Shown: positions 24,265 through 34,411 of the stretch, piece after piece | How the letters are laid out: every line of letters begins with the position of its first letter | Position numbering within the stretch: the stretch's first letter is position 1 | From: Sweltsa coloradensis | Lineage: Eukaryota > Arthropoda > Insecta > Plecoptera > Chloroperlidae | Reading direction: 5' to 3' | Length of the DNA: 64,000 nucleotides | NCBI GenBank assembly: GCA_024449915.1 | Contig: JAMZAV010000307.1 | Span: forward strand, 248,001-312,000 | The notes under the pieces: model-generated | Told to the model about the DNA's origin: nothing | Databases searched by the model: none | The model's input: only the letters and a program-made list of their open reading frames with translations | Program-made: the position numbers and the translations under genes

Positions 24265-24592
24265 CCCCGTCTAGGTCCGGGGTATAATTCTACTGATCGT
24301 ACAAGGCGAGAAAAGAGGCGAAGTCCATCTTGAAAACATCGAGTAATAGAACCTTACTCCCCCAAACTAGAGGCGAGCTCGTGCAGTCGTCATCGGGGAC
24401 CCCCCCCCACCCCCTCGACGACCTCCCCAATGACACAAACTATATCATATTTCGACGGCCATCTCCACTTTTTCTTCCCATTGCCCATATCAGGATCAGT
24501 CCCGCATGACTCTTTACTTCCTACATCGCCTAGGTTAGTGTGGCGCATTATTACCCGACAGTTGACGCGCCCTTAATCCAAATTATTTAAAA
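24265..24592 (-). repeat. Family A repeat
   Basis: Reverse copy with GAAGTCCATCTTGAAAACAT, TCGTCATCGGGGACC, CGCCTAGGTTAGTGTGGCGC and ACAGTTGACGCGCCCTTAA. Confidence 0.8.
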
Positions 24593-24670
24593 ACTGGCTC
24601 TGACTGTGCAATGCTAACTCACCCGACTCTAAAAGAAGATTGTATTTAATAATTAAATAAATAAAAATAA

Positions 24671-25080
24671 ATTCGCATTTAAGAGTCTACCCACTCAGTC
24701 ACACAACTGATTTTCAGTGGGGGACTTTAACCAAAGCGACCAAGCCAACCCTGTAGACCCCGACAGCAATCGACGAGTGAGCGATAACCAACCAAAGATC
24801 GATATTTTTAATAGGAAATATAGCAATCAGTAGTATGAACAGTGCGAACACCCGCGAATCAACGCCTAAATCAACAAGGCAGATTCAGAACAACTTTAAA
24901 TTTACTATGTGCCTCGTTGCTAGGACGGCTCCAAAGTCACCGTTACAAATTCCTAAGACAAGAAGTGTTGGACTTAAGTCCGAATCAGATGTTAAAAAAC
25001 TTCTGACTTTGGCGGGAATCGAACCTTGGACCTTCTGCTTTGGAAGCAGATACGCTAACCACAAGATCAACGAGCCACAC
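24671..25080 (-). mobile_element. SINE-D1, full length
   Basis: Best-preserved head: GTGGCTCGTTGATCTTGTGG, anticodon stem TCTGC/GCAGA around a TTCCAAA loop (CCA anticodon position), B box GGTTCGATTCC, and tail at 24681-24720. Confidence 0.85.
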
Positions 25081-25537
25081 AACAAGACCTAATTCTATTA
25101 TTTAGCATGTGTTGTAAATGTATTCATCACCGTGTTCATAACAGAAGTGGTAAAGATATACATATACACCAAATGTGTTTCGTCAAAAGGTTATTGCATA
25201 TTCTGACATGTCAAACAACTATAATGCTAGCAACTAATAAAAAATCGGAGAATAAAAATAAAAATGATTAAAGTGTCTCTTCGCCTAGTTACTGTTACTG
25301 AATTAATTTTATGCAGTACAGTTTAGAGTGTGTTCATTCAGCACGCTGGAAAGACGTCTATTAAAAGTCAGGAAGTCTCGGCTTGTCCCCCCAACAAAAT
25401 TACTTCAGGGGGCGTCACATTAGGGGTGGGGTGTGGCAGCTCATATGACCTTTAGTTGCACTGGAGGATGTGGGAAGGATAAACTATTTGATATCCAATC
25501 TAAAGTTTCACGTCTCACAATATGTAAATCTACTTTC

Positions 25538-25562
25538 TTTAAAGTTTAAAGTTTAAAGTTTA
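25538..25562 (+). repeat. (AAAGTTT)n short tandem repeat
   Basis: Three copies of the 7-bp unit AAAGTTT. Confidence 0.8.
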
Positions 25563-26466
25563 TCAAACCATGTGCTTGGATAGTAACGTTATAATAATTA
25601 TAATATTAATCTGAAAGTCTGATCGGAAGCTTAGCTTCTTGGATCTAGTTCCACATCGTTGGAACTACTAAAAGTTTTCGTAAAACTATTTTAAAGAAAT
25701 TGGCCAGGAAAAGCAATCATAAAAGCTGAGCAAAGAAATCTTTGAAAAAGCTAACCGTCTCGACTTCCGCAATTTCCGCATAACCACAAACTTGCGCAGT
25801 ATGTAGGAGTTTTTCCGACTGTCTGTGGCCGCTCTTCCGTCGTCTAGCCTTCCTCAGCTCTTTATCTCTTTTTCAATTGTAAATAACTATAAGATTACAT
25901 TTTTTAGCCATCCTGTCATGACTAAATTATTTATGTTGTTCCTTACTTGTAAGTTTTAACCCATTAAAAATGAGTATTTATTTTCAGTATTCTTCGTTTC
26001 CATGTTTAGGTAAAAAATGTGAAATATGCTTCACTGGTATTCAAATCTTGTTTGTTTCTACTATTTGCTTTTGATGCCAAGCTTTTTTAGGGTGTAAAAT
26101 TAAACCGTGATAGAAATTGAAAGGGTTGGAACAACACGAGGATATCGCACAATAAATTAATTGCTAAATGGTTAAAGATGACAAAAATAGCCATCATTAA
26201 GACGTCATGTTAGAAATAGTTCGACAAATGTGGGATGTCACATGCACAATAACCTACCAAATAAGCAATAATGATTGATGTATGATATGTAGACATGTTA
26301 CATCATTTAGTCGTAAATGTGTAAAATTGTTTCGACTGGTTATTGAGAACAGAACGCAACAACGATATCAATAACGCTGGCTAATAAAATTGCTCAAGTC
26401 TCCTACAACGGAGTTATCATTTGTATTTTTCTAACTTGTTCCTACTGTGAGGCCGAAACACAATAA

Positions 26467-26467
26467 T

Positions 26468-26518
<51 letters not shown>
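26467..26518 (+). repeat. (CT)n microsatellite
   Basis: Uninterrupted CT dinucleotides for about 50 bp. Confidence 0.95.
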
Positions 26519-26522
<4 letters not shown>

Positions 26523-27705
26523 AATTTCCTCGCCTGGCATTGCGACACTTGTCTTGAGCAATATTTGTCGTTTTATGCAATTGTTTTCTTCCTTTATGTC
26601 TCTCACGATTTCCCTTATGAATCCCACTTTCTCCGACAACAAAATACGAAATGTTGTAAATGTACAATGGGATATTACATGTTAAGAGGACGTTCTACGA
26701 CGTGAAACCTCTAGTCTTTTTGTTCAGTAATTATTTACAAAGAATAAGGAACCAATCAAATACTGCTTTCTTTGAACGAACACCATTCTGAAAATTGTAC
26801 CTGTTTCTGCAAACCCACTCATGTTAAGGCCTAGTCCCTTGTGTAGAAATAACGATTTGTAATCCTCCTTTGTAAATTTGTTCTAAAACGAAATAGTGCA
26901 AATACGATATTTATTTATTTATTTACTTATTTATGTATTTGTTTGTTTTCTCAAACACAGCATTGCTGCAGTTTTACATTGAGGTTTCTAATACAAATAT
27001 GAAATGCATTTAAAAATATAAAATTCAATGATATAAATTCAAATTATCAAAATTTTTCGACAATAATATTTTACATGCATACGTTAAAATACGTTAAAAA
27101 TATAAATAGCACATAAAACAAACATGACTCTTTTTATTTTAATACCTCAATCCAAAGAATAGTTCTAGCTTAGGGAAGGGATAAATCAAATACTGAACAG
27201 ATATAAATAAATGTTAGTATTGCAGCACTCGGCCCCTTCAAATAATTATTTGTAAGTCGCAAGGCACGCTTCTTATAATTGTCGTGCTGGTGGAAGAACG
27301 TATTTGGCCTAACTCACAACTTTGCTTTATACGAAATATTGTAATTGTGCAATATTCAGAGAGAAAACAATGTATTGGCTGCTGACCAAAAAATTCTTAG
27401 ATTGTACCAAAATTCACAGCATATTTAATTTTAAGGGAATCTATGGAACACTAGAATTTTGATCGTGATTAGAGTGTGGATTTGTAAGGTATAGTGCGAA
27501 AAATCAGGCAAAAAATATACTCAAAATAAGATCATAAGATATTCAAAGGAATATTTATTTCATTTGCCCCAAATCGTAGCACATCTAAGTTAAGATATTT
27601 TGAAGGTTCCCTGAAAATTAGTTCGAAGTAGCCGTTTGTCTGGTAGAGTGCGAACAATTAAACAAACAGACAACAAACATCAAACAATCAGTTCTCTAAC
27701 TGAAG

Positions 27706-27942
27706 GATATTTTGGAGCCGTCCTAGTAACGAGGCACATAATAAATTCTCAGGTTGTTCAGAATTAGTCTTCTTGATTCTGGTGCCGCTTGCGGGAGGAA
27801 TCGTGTCCAGCTTGATTGATAGGTGTTTCCATTGGTCATTGTTCGCTCGTCAGTGGTGTCGGCACCGACAGGGTTGGCTTGATCAGCTTTAAATTAAAGC
27901 CCCACACTGAAAATCAGTTAATATGTGACCGAGTGGGTATAA
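27706..27942 (+). mobile_element. SINE-D2, head-truncated
   Basis: TTTGGAGCCGTCCTAGTAAC, the D2 centre (GTGTCCAGCTTGATTGATAG), GGTGTCGGCACCGACAGG and the tail GTGACCGAGTGGGTA. Confidence 0.75.
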
Positions 27943-27949
27943 AATTTGA

Positions 27950-28283
27950 ATTATTGTTATTTTAATTATTTAAGTGTTCGCTTCTCAAACTACGCTAATC
28001 CAATGAAATTATAAAACGTGCAAGTAATTTATCTCTACAAACTTCTCCTTAACTTCATCGACACCGACCTACTTCAAGGTATAAACATTAACATCCCTAC
28101 AAGGTTTACAAGAAATTACATCCCCTTCAAAATACCATGTGCTCGTCTTCATGTTTTAAAATTTTTCCTCATGAACCGAATTCAAGGCACCTACAACAAA
28201 TTATTAACCATTGACACAGAAATTGACACCAACCACATGAAACTTCATTCATGTAAAGCTGCTGTTTATGCCAGTTTACCAAT
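27950..28283 (+). mobile_element. LINE C-terminal fragment, left arm of an inverted pair
   Basis: Contains an 89-codon open segment (28018-28284) typical of a non-LTR RT tail: YKLLLNFIDTDLL, then a TR-x-N block, FKIPCARLHVLKFF and MNRIQGTYN. The same sequence occurs in reverse at 28898-29222. The AT-rich 28290-28560 that follows may be its 3'-UTR. The left edge is TTTAATTATTTAAGTGTTCG, shared by both arms. Confidence 0.7.
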
Positions 28284-28897
28284 ATGACTAATTTATCACT
28301 CTTACCACATTGTTTTGTATTTCACAGTTCATTTTTCATTGATTTTGTTTTTTCAGCTGTTTTTCTTTTTTTATATACTTTTGTTTCTCAAGTTTTTCTT
28401 ATAATATTTGTTGTACAATTTTTAATTTATAGTACTTGTTCATAATTTAATGATTTGTATAATGTTTTTGCATTGATTAGGTTTAGTAGCCTGACACTTG
28501 TGGGTTAATACCTGTTGTTATAGATTAATATAATACACAATAAAATGTTGGTTAGGGCTAGGACAGTTCTCTCCACCCCACTAAACTAAACTAGAAAGTC
28601 GTTTCATCACTATCTAAACGCATCTGACAATAACACAACACTATCCCATTACTCGCACAGTACACGGGCATTGAAACATTATCAGGGGGTAGGCCTAGGC
28701 AACGAGTTAGTGGGATGACTTGTTTCGAACAAACCTATCTGGTTACAGGTTATAAGCACGTTACATTACACTCTGTGCAGGCTCGGTACAGAGTTAAAGG
28801 TGATGTATTCAGCACAGTGTTGTTTGTGGGGGTGCAAGTAATACTTAATATTGTGCTGGTACGCAGTTATACGCGTACCACTACCGTTTGCCCGGGT
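28284..28897. other. Spacer of the inverted LINE pair
   Basis: The first 270 bp are AT-rich and may be a LINE 3'-UTR. The rest is mixed sequence without a coding signature. Confidence 0.5.
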
Positions 28898-29222
28898 TTG
28901 GTTAACTAGCATAATCAGCTACTTTAAATGATTGAAGTTTCATGTTCAATTTCTGTGTCAATGGCTAATAATTTGTTGTAAGTGTTTTGAATTCGGTTGA
29001 TGGGGGAAAATTTTAAAACATCAATACGAGCACGTGGAATTTTTAAGGAGATGTTAATTCTTTTAAAACTTTTAGGAATGTGTAAGTTTATATCTTGAAG
29101 TAAGTCGGTGTCGATGAAGTTATGGTAAAGTTTTGTAAAGGAAAGTTGCGCGCTTGTTTATATTTTGTTTGGATGAGCGCAGTGAGAAGCGAACACTTAA
29201 ATAATTAAAATAATATAAATTC
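28898..29222 (-). mobile_element. LINE C-terminal fragment, right arm of an inverted pair
   Basis: Reverse-complement homologue of 27950-28283, including TAACTTCATCGACACCGAC and the outer TTTAATTATTTAAGTGTTCG. The arms are separated by about 615 bp and diverged by roughly 15-20% by eye. Confidence 0.7.
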
Positions 29223-29460
29223 AAAAACATTGTCGTTTTCCTACATAGCTACATACAACGCTATTATACTTCCAATTGTTGTTTACCGTCGTGTTTTATT
29301 TCTTGGAGTTCCTTATTTTCCCTTAAAAATCTCTAGAACTCACCAAATCAAATCTATACAATCAAAAAAGTTACTGGGCTAAGCCCCTAGACCCCCAATT
29401 TGATGTACCGTCATTGCCAATCGTAACGTTGATTTATATTTACTATTTCTTTCTACTCGT

Positions 29461-29603
29461 CCGACAGTGCTGGCTCGAGCGTTGAGCGCTTGACTCTGAT
29501 TCGAAAGGTCCCGGTTTCCTAGCTGAAGGTTTTTCCCCGAGGTTCTCGGTCGTTAATGCCTATGCAAGGGATTGAGTCCTCTTAAACAACTTTCGGACAT
29601 TCG
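29461..29603 (+). mobile_element. SINE-C, internally deleted
   Basis: Head TGGCTCGAGCGTTGAGCG and anticodon-like region are present. The B-box region is cut short (GGTCCCGGTTTCC), then the body continues to CGGACATTCGA. Confidence 0.75.
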
Positions 29604-29682
29604 ATTGATAAATCTAACACACATAGTGACTCTAAAAGTGTTTTTAAACCTAAGTATCCACATTCCAATCGGCACCCTATGG

Positions 29683-30046
29683 TGTGACTCGTTGGTCTTG
29701 TGGTTAGCGTCTCTGATTCGAATGCAAAAGGTCCGTGGTTCGATTCCCGATTTAGGCAAAAGTTGTTTAACTTCTGATGTTGACTTAAGTCCATCAATTT
29801 TTGACTTAGGGATATGTAAACGGTCTATTTGGAGCCCTCACTTAATAAATTCTAACGTTGTCGAATTAGTCTTGTTGATTCAGGCGCTATCCGCGGGTGA
29901 ATCACGTCCAGCTTGATTAATCGGTGTTTCCTTATGCCGGTCTCTAGTTTTTATTATTCTCTCGTCGATGGTGTCGGCGCCTACAGGGTTGGCTCGCTCT
30001 GCTTTACATTTGCGCCCTCCACTTAAAATAAATTTATTTATTTATC
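29683..30046 (+). mobile_element. SINE-D2, full length
   Basis: tRNA-like head GACTCGTTGGTCTTGTGGTT with B box GGTTCGATTCC, then the D2 centre (CACGTCCAGCTTGATTAATC) and a degenerate tail ending in (TTTA)n. Shows that D1 and D2 share head and tail but differ in the middle. Confidence 0.8.
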
Positions 30047-30049
30047 CTT

Positions 30050-30341
30050 GGATCCAGTGGGTTTACTCAGAGCGTACACCCGTTACGCACCAATTAGTTT
30101 GTTTTCGTGTGCATCTATTCGTCATCGTTTCCCACTCAAACTTGTTATCACTTATCAGCTGGCTTACCCCTCACCCCTTCTCTTCTCACCGTAGTGCTAG
30201 TCACTTCAGTCAGTCTCCTCAGTCGCGAGTCAGCTACCACCTCGTGCAGTGCAGTGTTGTGTCTAGTGCGGTGTCGTGTGACTCATCCTCCCGGCGTCAC
30301 CACAGCCACCCGCGCTCGACACACGTCCACTTCTTGAACAG
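30050..30341 (+). promoter_or_regulatory. CpG-rich initiator-like segment with donor site
   Basis: Contains CACTTCAGTCAGTCTCCTCAG with repeated TCAGT initiator-like words, then CpG-rich sequence ending in GAACAG|GTCTGT, a plausible splice donor. The layout resembles a promoter plus non-coding first exon. The overlapping 138-codon ORF has no recognisable domain. Confidence 0.3.
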
Positions 30342-30751
30342 GTCTGTAAAATACCAGACCGCGTCCGGGCATCTTTCTGCATGAGGCTTTGTTTGCATCA
30401 TTATAATGTGTAATATACACCCACAAACACAACAACTTTTAAAATAAACAGCCTAACCTTTCTCAAATAATACAAACGAAATTCAATAGTTTTCAAGCTC
30501 TCTACACGTTTCTTGAAGGCTGGGTGCTACCTCGAAATCACCCCTGCTTTGCTTTCTGTATAAGGTGCCTGAGTGTGTAGCGCGCCACGGCTTGGCTGCG
30601 GCGCCCTAACAGGCACCTAGATCCATTGGCGATCAAATCTTTGTTGTTGTGATGTGTTCAAATGCTTTCTGCAGAAAAGTGTATGAGAGTATCCTTGGTC
30701 TACCCATGTAGTTCTCTGTGTCAACACCAGGAGACTTGTTTATTTCTATTA

Positions 30752-31110
30752 AGGGCGCGTCAACCGTTAGGTCATAATGCATCACTCTAGCCTAGGGGAT
30801 ATGGGGAGGAGGGCCCGTGCTGATCAGAACCAGCCACGGGTAGGGGGAGGTCAACAGGGTGGTTCTCACGTCGCGGTCGTCGTCGTCGTCGTCTTTGTAA
30901 TCCCCTTTTTGTCATAGTCGTCGTCAGGGAAGTCGTCATGGGGGGTGGGGAGTAATCCCCGACGACGAATGCCAGAGCTAGCTTGTAGTTTCGGCTAATG
31001 TTTGCGAGTTGGACTTAATGTCTTTTCTCGCCTTTTACGATTGGCAGAGCCATGCTCGGAGCCATGCTCTGAGCCAAATTCTACCCTAGGCCCAGACGGG
31101 GACAAGGAGA
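30752..31110 (+). repeat. Family A repeat
   Basis: Forward copy: GGGCGCGTCAACCGTTAGGT, CATCACTCTAGCCTAGGGGA, ACCAGCCACGGGTAG, CGCGGTCGTCGTCGTCGTC, ATGTTTGCGAGTTGGAC, GGCAGAGCCATGCTC and GGCCCAGACGGGG. The expanded GTC run may vary in length between individuals. Confidence 0.85.
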
Positions 31111-31311
31111 CTGTGTATTCTGGCTGCAGACTTAACGGCCGTCTTCCTGCTTATATAATAACCTACAATGTGTGTATTTTTTAAATAAATTTCTACACAA
31201 TTTACAGCCACTCTGAATTCTTTTATAAATTTTTATTTGAAATAAAACTGCCCATGTGCAATGCATGCCTCTCTTAAATAGGTAGGCCTATATTGTAGTT
31301 AGGACTTTGGA

Positions 31312-31486
31312 CAACTTTGAAGGGATGTCCGAGGGCTGTTTGAAAGGACTTAATCCTTTGCATTCGCATTTACGACTGAGGAAAACCTCGCAAAAAAACT
31401 CTTTCACGATTGCCGGTCTCGACAAGATTTGAACCCGGGACCTCCCGAATCAGAGTCACGCGCTTAACGCTCGAGCTAACACTGCA
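31312..31486 (-). mobile_element. SINE-C
   Basis: Minus-strand copy with TTAGCTCGAGCG, B box GGTTCAAATCT, and a body ending at GGACATCCCTTCAAAG. Confidence 0.8.
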
Positions 31487-31877
31487 GGTTCACCTCTCCC
31501 ATACTGTAACGATATAAGATGTAGGAAAGCGGGAAAACCACAACAACTGTGTGGTATCTCGCAATATTTAAGTTTATCTAGGGCGACGGTCGTCGCCCGG
31601 CAGACAAGCGCATGCGACTGCATAGGCGACACGAACTCCAGCCCTATATACAGCTACCAGAGTTGGGGGGTTTTCAGCTATGCAGTGCACACGCCGCCCC
31701 GAAGGAGTTACAATCTTGAAACTCGGTATATGACCTGGTATGTGGTCCATGACATACCACAAAAAATCAACCGATCCGACAACTCGTTCTGTGTTAAAAA
31801 AAGGCTCTCAACATCGTCAAATTCCTTTCGGCTGGCTGGTGGCTGGCTGGCTAGGAGTTCTCCGCGGAGATTAATTT

Positions 31878-32560
31878 AGCCTACAGAGAAAACGGTAAAT
31901 CTTAGAACTATGAAACTTGGACCACACTTAGATGTACTTCAGACGCAGTGACGTTTGCTTTCAAAACCAAAATCGGGTAACAGGGACCGGAGAAAATCAA
32001 AATTTGGATGATAATCAAAACGCGTAATTACCAAGGCGTGGTAATTTGTACAAACTTGAAATTAAACATGCTATTAACCATTATAAATATCTTGCGTCCA
32101 AAACACAAGGGGCTAAATTTGGGGATGACTATGGGCCCAAAAATTACAAAAAATATATCTGAACTTTAAGAAATGAATCATTTAAAGAAAACGCTACAAC
32201 TGAGATGTTTCAAACGTGGAATACATTTTGATATCTCTTATGACTTTTGAATATTATGGAAAGCAAAATTGGGTAACGGATACCGGAGAAAATCAAAATT
32301 ATCAAAAGTAGGTAATTCCGTACTCTTATGAATAATACGCTATACTGAGAAAACGGTTCATCTTAGGACTTTGAAACTTGGGCCACACTCAGATGTTACC
32401 TCATATAACCAAAACCGGGCAATTGGGACCGGGAAAAATCAAAATCAAAATCAAAACGCGTAATTACTCAGGCGTAGTAATTTGTACAAGCAAGGGGTAT
32501 CTTTGGGGGGGCCGAGGGCCCAAAAATGTCAAAAAACAACTTTGAACTTAACAAATTTAA
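31878..32560 (+). repeat. Three diverged direct repeats
   Basis: Blocks such as GAGAAAACGGTAAATCTTAG (31888) and GAGAAAACGGTTCATCTTAG (32347), each followed by GAAACTTGG-CCACACT, GGGACCGG-AAAATCAAAAT and AAACGCGTAATTAC. A shorter intermediate version is at 32175-32335 (GGGTAACGGATACCGGAGAA). AT-rich, no ORF. Confidence 0.65.
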
Positions 32561-32619
32561 TCATTCAAAGTCCATCATTCACACCATGATAGCAAACGAA
32601 CAACAAAAAGATGTAATAT

Positions 32620-33046
32620 CCAACCAAATACAAAAATTTGTAAAAAAAAAAAAAAAAAAAAACGGCAGCCAAGCTCTCCTTCAAAAGTCTTCGGCTGTGA
32701 ATGCTGTGAGATATAGAAGTTGAGCCAAGCTTTTTATTCTTTCTCCCTAGTTTCGCTTTGAAAATAAGTAAGATCATTTCGCCTGTTGACGAGCGCCAAG
32801 CCAACGATTTTTGTGGTAAAAAAGTAAAATTTTTAAACTCGAAATCGTAAAAAAATGGCTTGGCCATTGAATTTGGTTCATGGCCAAGGCGAAATGATCT
32901 TACTTATTTTCAAAGCGAAACTAGGGAGAAAGAATAAAAAGCTTGGCTCAACTTCTATATCTCAGAGCATTCACAGCCGAAGACTTTTGAAGGAGAGCTT
33001 GACTGCCGTTTTTTTCTTTTTTTTTCAAATTTTTGTATTTGGTTGG
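32620..33046. repeat. Long near-perfect inverted repeat
   Basis: Arms of about 160 bp (32620-32784, 32887-33046) with a 102-bp spacer. They differ at only a few positions besides the length of an A/T run. Arms include CCAACCAAATACAAAAATTT, GGAGAAAGAATAAAAAGC and GGCGAAATGATCTTACTTAT. ORFs across it are shadows of the repeat. Confidence 0.9.
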
Positions 33047-33356
33047 ATTGAAACTAAATCCAATATATTTAAAACAATGTATGCTACCTCCTTATTGGGT
33101 TGCCAACTTTTCAGGCACTAGGACATAGTGACGCGTAGGAACCTTAAAGGGGTGGTGGCAGATTTTTTCGTGTAAAATATATACGATTTTTGGTTGGCTT
33201 GTCAGAAATGGCTGAAATTTGAAAAATGCTAAAATTTCGGATTTTATCTCTAGTGTATGGTTAACGTTATCAACATTAAAATTTTAAATATGTTAGGCTA
33301 TTTGTATAGAGAATTGCAAAGCCTATTTATATGGCAACGAGTGAATGGGGTGAATG

Positions 33357-33475
33357 TGGGAGTGAGTGAGTGAGTGAGTGAGTGAGTGAGTGAGTGCATG
33401 AGTGGTTCAGTGAGTGAATGAGTGATTGATTTAGTGAGTGAGTGAATGAGTGAATGAGTGAGTGAGTAAGCTAAA
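33357..33475 (+). repeat. (GAGT)n microsatellite
   Basis: Tetranucleotide GAGT/GAAT repeats with a few interruptions. Confidence 0.95.
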
Positions 33476-33897
33476 ACTTACCTGAATCACTGAATCTATT
33501 GCGCTGAAATTTCAAACAAACGTCCTGTACGAGTTTACTGAGAACTGTTAACAAAATCAGCATCATCTGTTACGATTGGAACCTTCAAGAAATAATAAAT
33601 TGAAAATAGACGTAACATTTAATTTGACGACAATGGTTTTGTCCTTTAAAAAAAATAAACTTCATCGTATCACGATTTGAATGTCAGGCGTTAAATGCAT
33701 TGCAGTGACTTAGGTGTATCAAATCTTGCACGCTCAAGTTTCCCCAAAATTCCGCTGGGAGATTGAGTTAGCCTTGCAATCTTTACACGTATTTTGTACT
33801 AACTATGTTTTGCATAGTATTGTGTCCATTTCAAAACAAGCTACCCGTTAGATAATTTCTTTAATACAATCCTGAAATAACCAATTATATATCGACC

Positions 33898-33962
33898 GCT
33901 GTTAGAACCCGGGTCTCCCACATTCCGGGCACAAAGACGCCTTAGCCAACTAGACTATAAGA
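33898..33962 (-). repeat. tRNA-like sequence (pseudo-tRNA or SINE head)
   Basis: Minus strand: TATAGTCTAGTTGGCTAAGG, then GCGTCTTTGTGCCCGGAATG and GACCCGGGTTCTAAC. The boxes are recognisable but the acceptor arms do not pair. It abuts the left edge of an H element. Confidence 0.55.
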
Positions 33963-34256
33963 AAACCCCAAATTCGTTGTAAGACGAGTGAGCGAGTCAT
34001 GCGTTGAGTACCCGGAAACATTTGCATTCAAGTAAACTAATGTATAAGGCATAAGTGAAAAGATTTTGAGTTTAGTTTGTATAAGGGCGCGTCATCTGTA
34101 TTGTCATAATTCGCGTCTCGCGCCTATGATAGACTAGGGAGGAAAGACCCATAATGCCTAGATCCATCCGTAGATAGGTGGAGGAAAGGGAATGTTACCG
34201 GGTACTGAACACATGACCTCAGAACACGTATAACAACGACTTTGGCGTTTTCCTAG
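33961..34256. mobile_element. H element, degenerate
   Basis: Left arm TGTAAGACGAGTGAGCGAGT and right arm ACAACGACTTTGGCGTTTTC plus CTAG match the arms of the 36-kb element. The centre again carries a family A-like block (AGGGCGCGTCATCTG, then GACTAGGGAGGAAAGACCC), in the opposite orientation. Lies about 155 bp beyond the F-box stop codon. Confidence 0.65.
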
Positions 34257-34301
34257 TTTAAAACACACTGTAGGCCTACATGTTTTAAACACACAATATG
34301 A

Positions 34302-34307
34302 TTTATT
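34302..34307 (-). promoter_or_regulatory. Polyadenylation signal of the F-box gene
   Basis: AATAAA on the minus strand, about 105 bp beyond the F-box/LRR stop codon and in the right orientation for its 3' end. Confidence 0.5.
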
Positions 34308-34411
34308 AAACACTTTAATTTAAACAGTATCGATACTGACGTTGATTTAAAAATGGGTTTTGTCATATATGAATAACAACAGATTTGTCTATCTACATTA
34401 TATTATGTCCA

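Larger units (their letters stand above)
25081..27705. other. No gene recognised
   Basis: 2.6 kb of AT-rich sequence with only simple repeats; the ORFs across the (CT)n run are artefacts. Confidence 0.6.

Noticed and set aside
25010..25080. Possible functional tRNA-Trp on the minus strand
   Set aside because: Anticodon position and B box fit, but the acceptor stem does not pair and the sequence continues into a SINE-D body.
26442..26705. ORFs with LS or ER repeats
   Set aside because: Translation of the (CT)n microsatellite.
29968..30384. 138-codon ORF
   Set aside because: Starts in the SINE-D2 tail and shows no domain; the Ser/His-rich composition comes from CpG-rich DNA.
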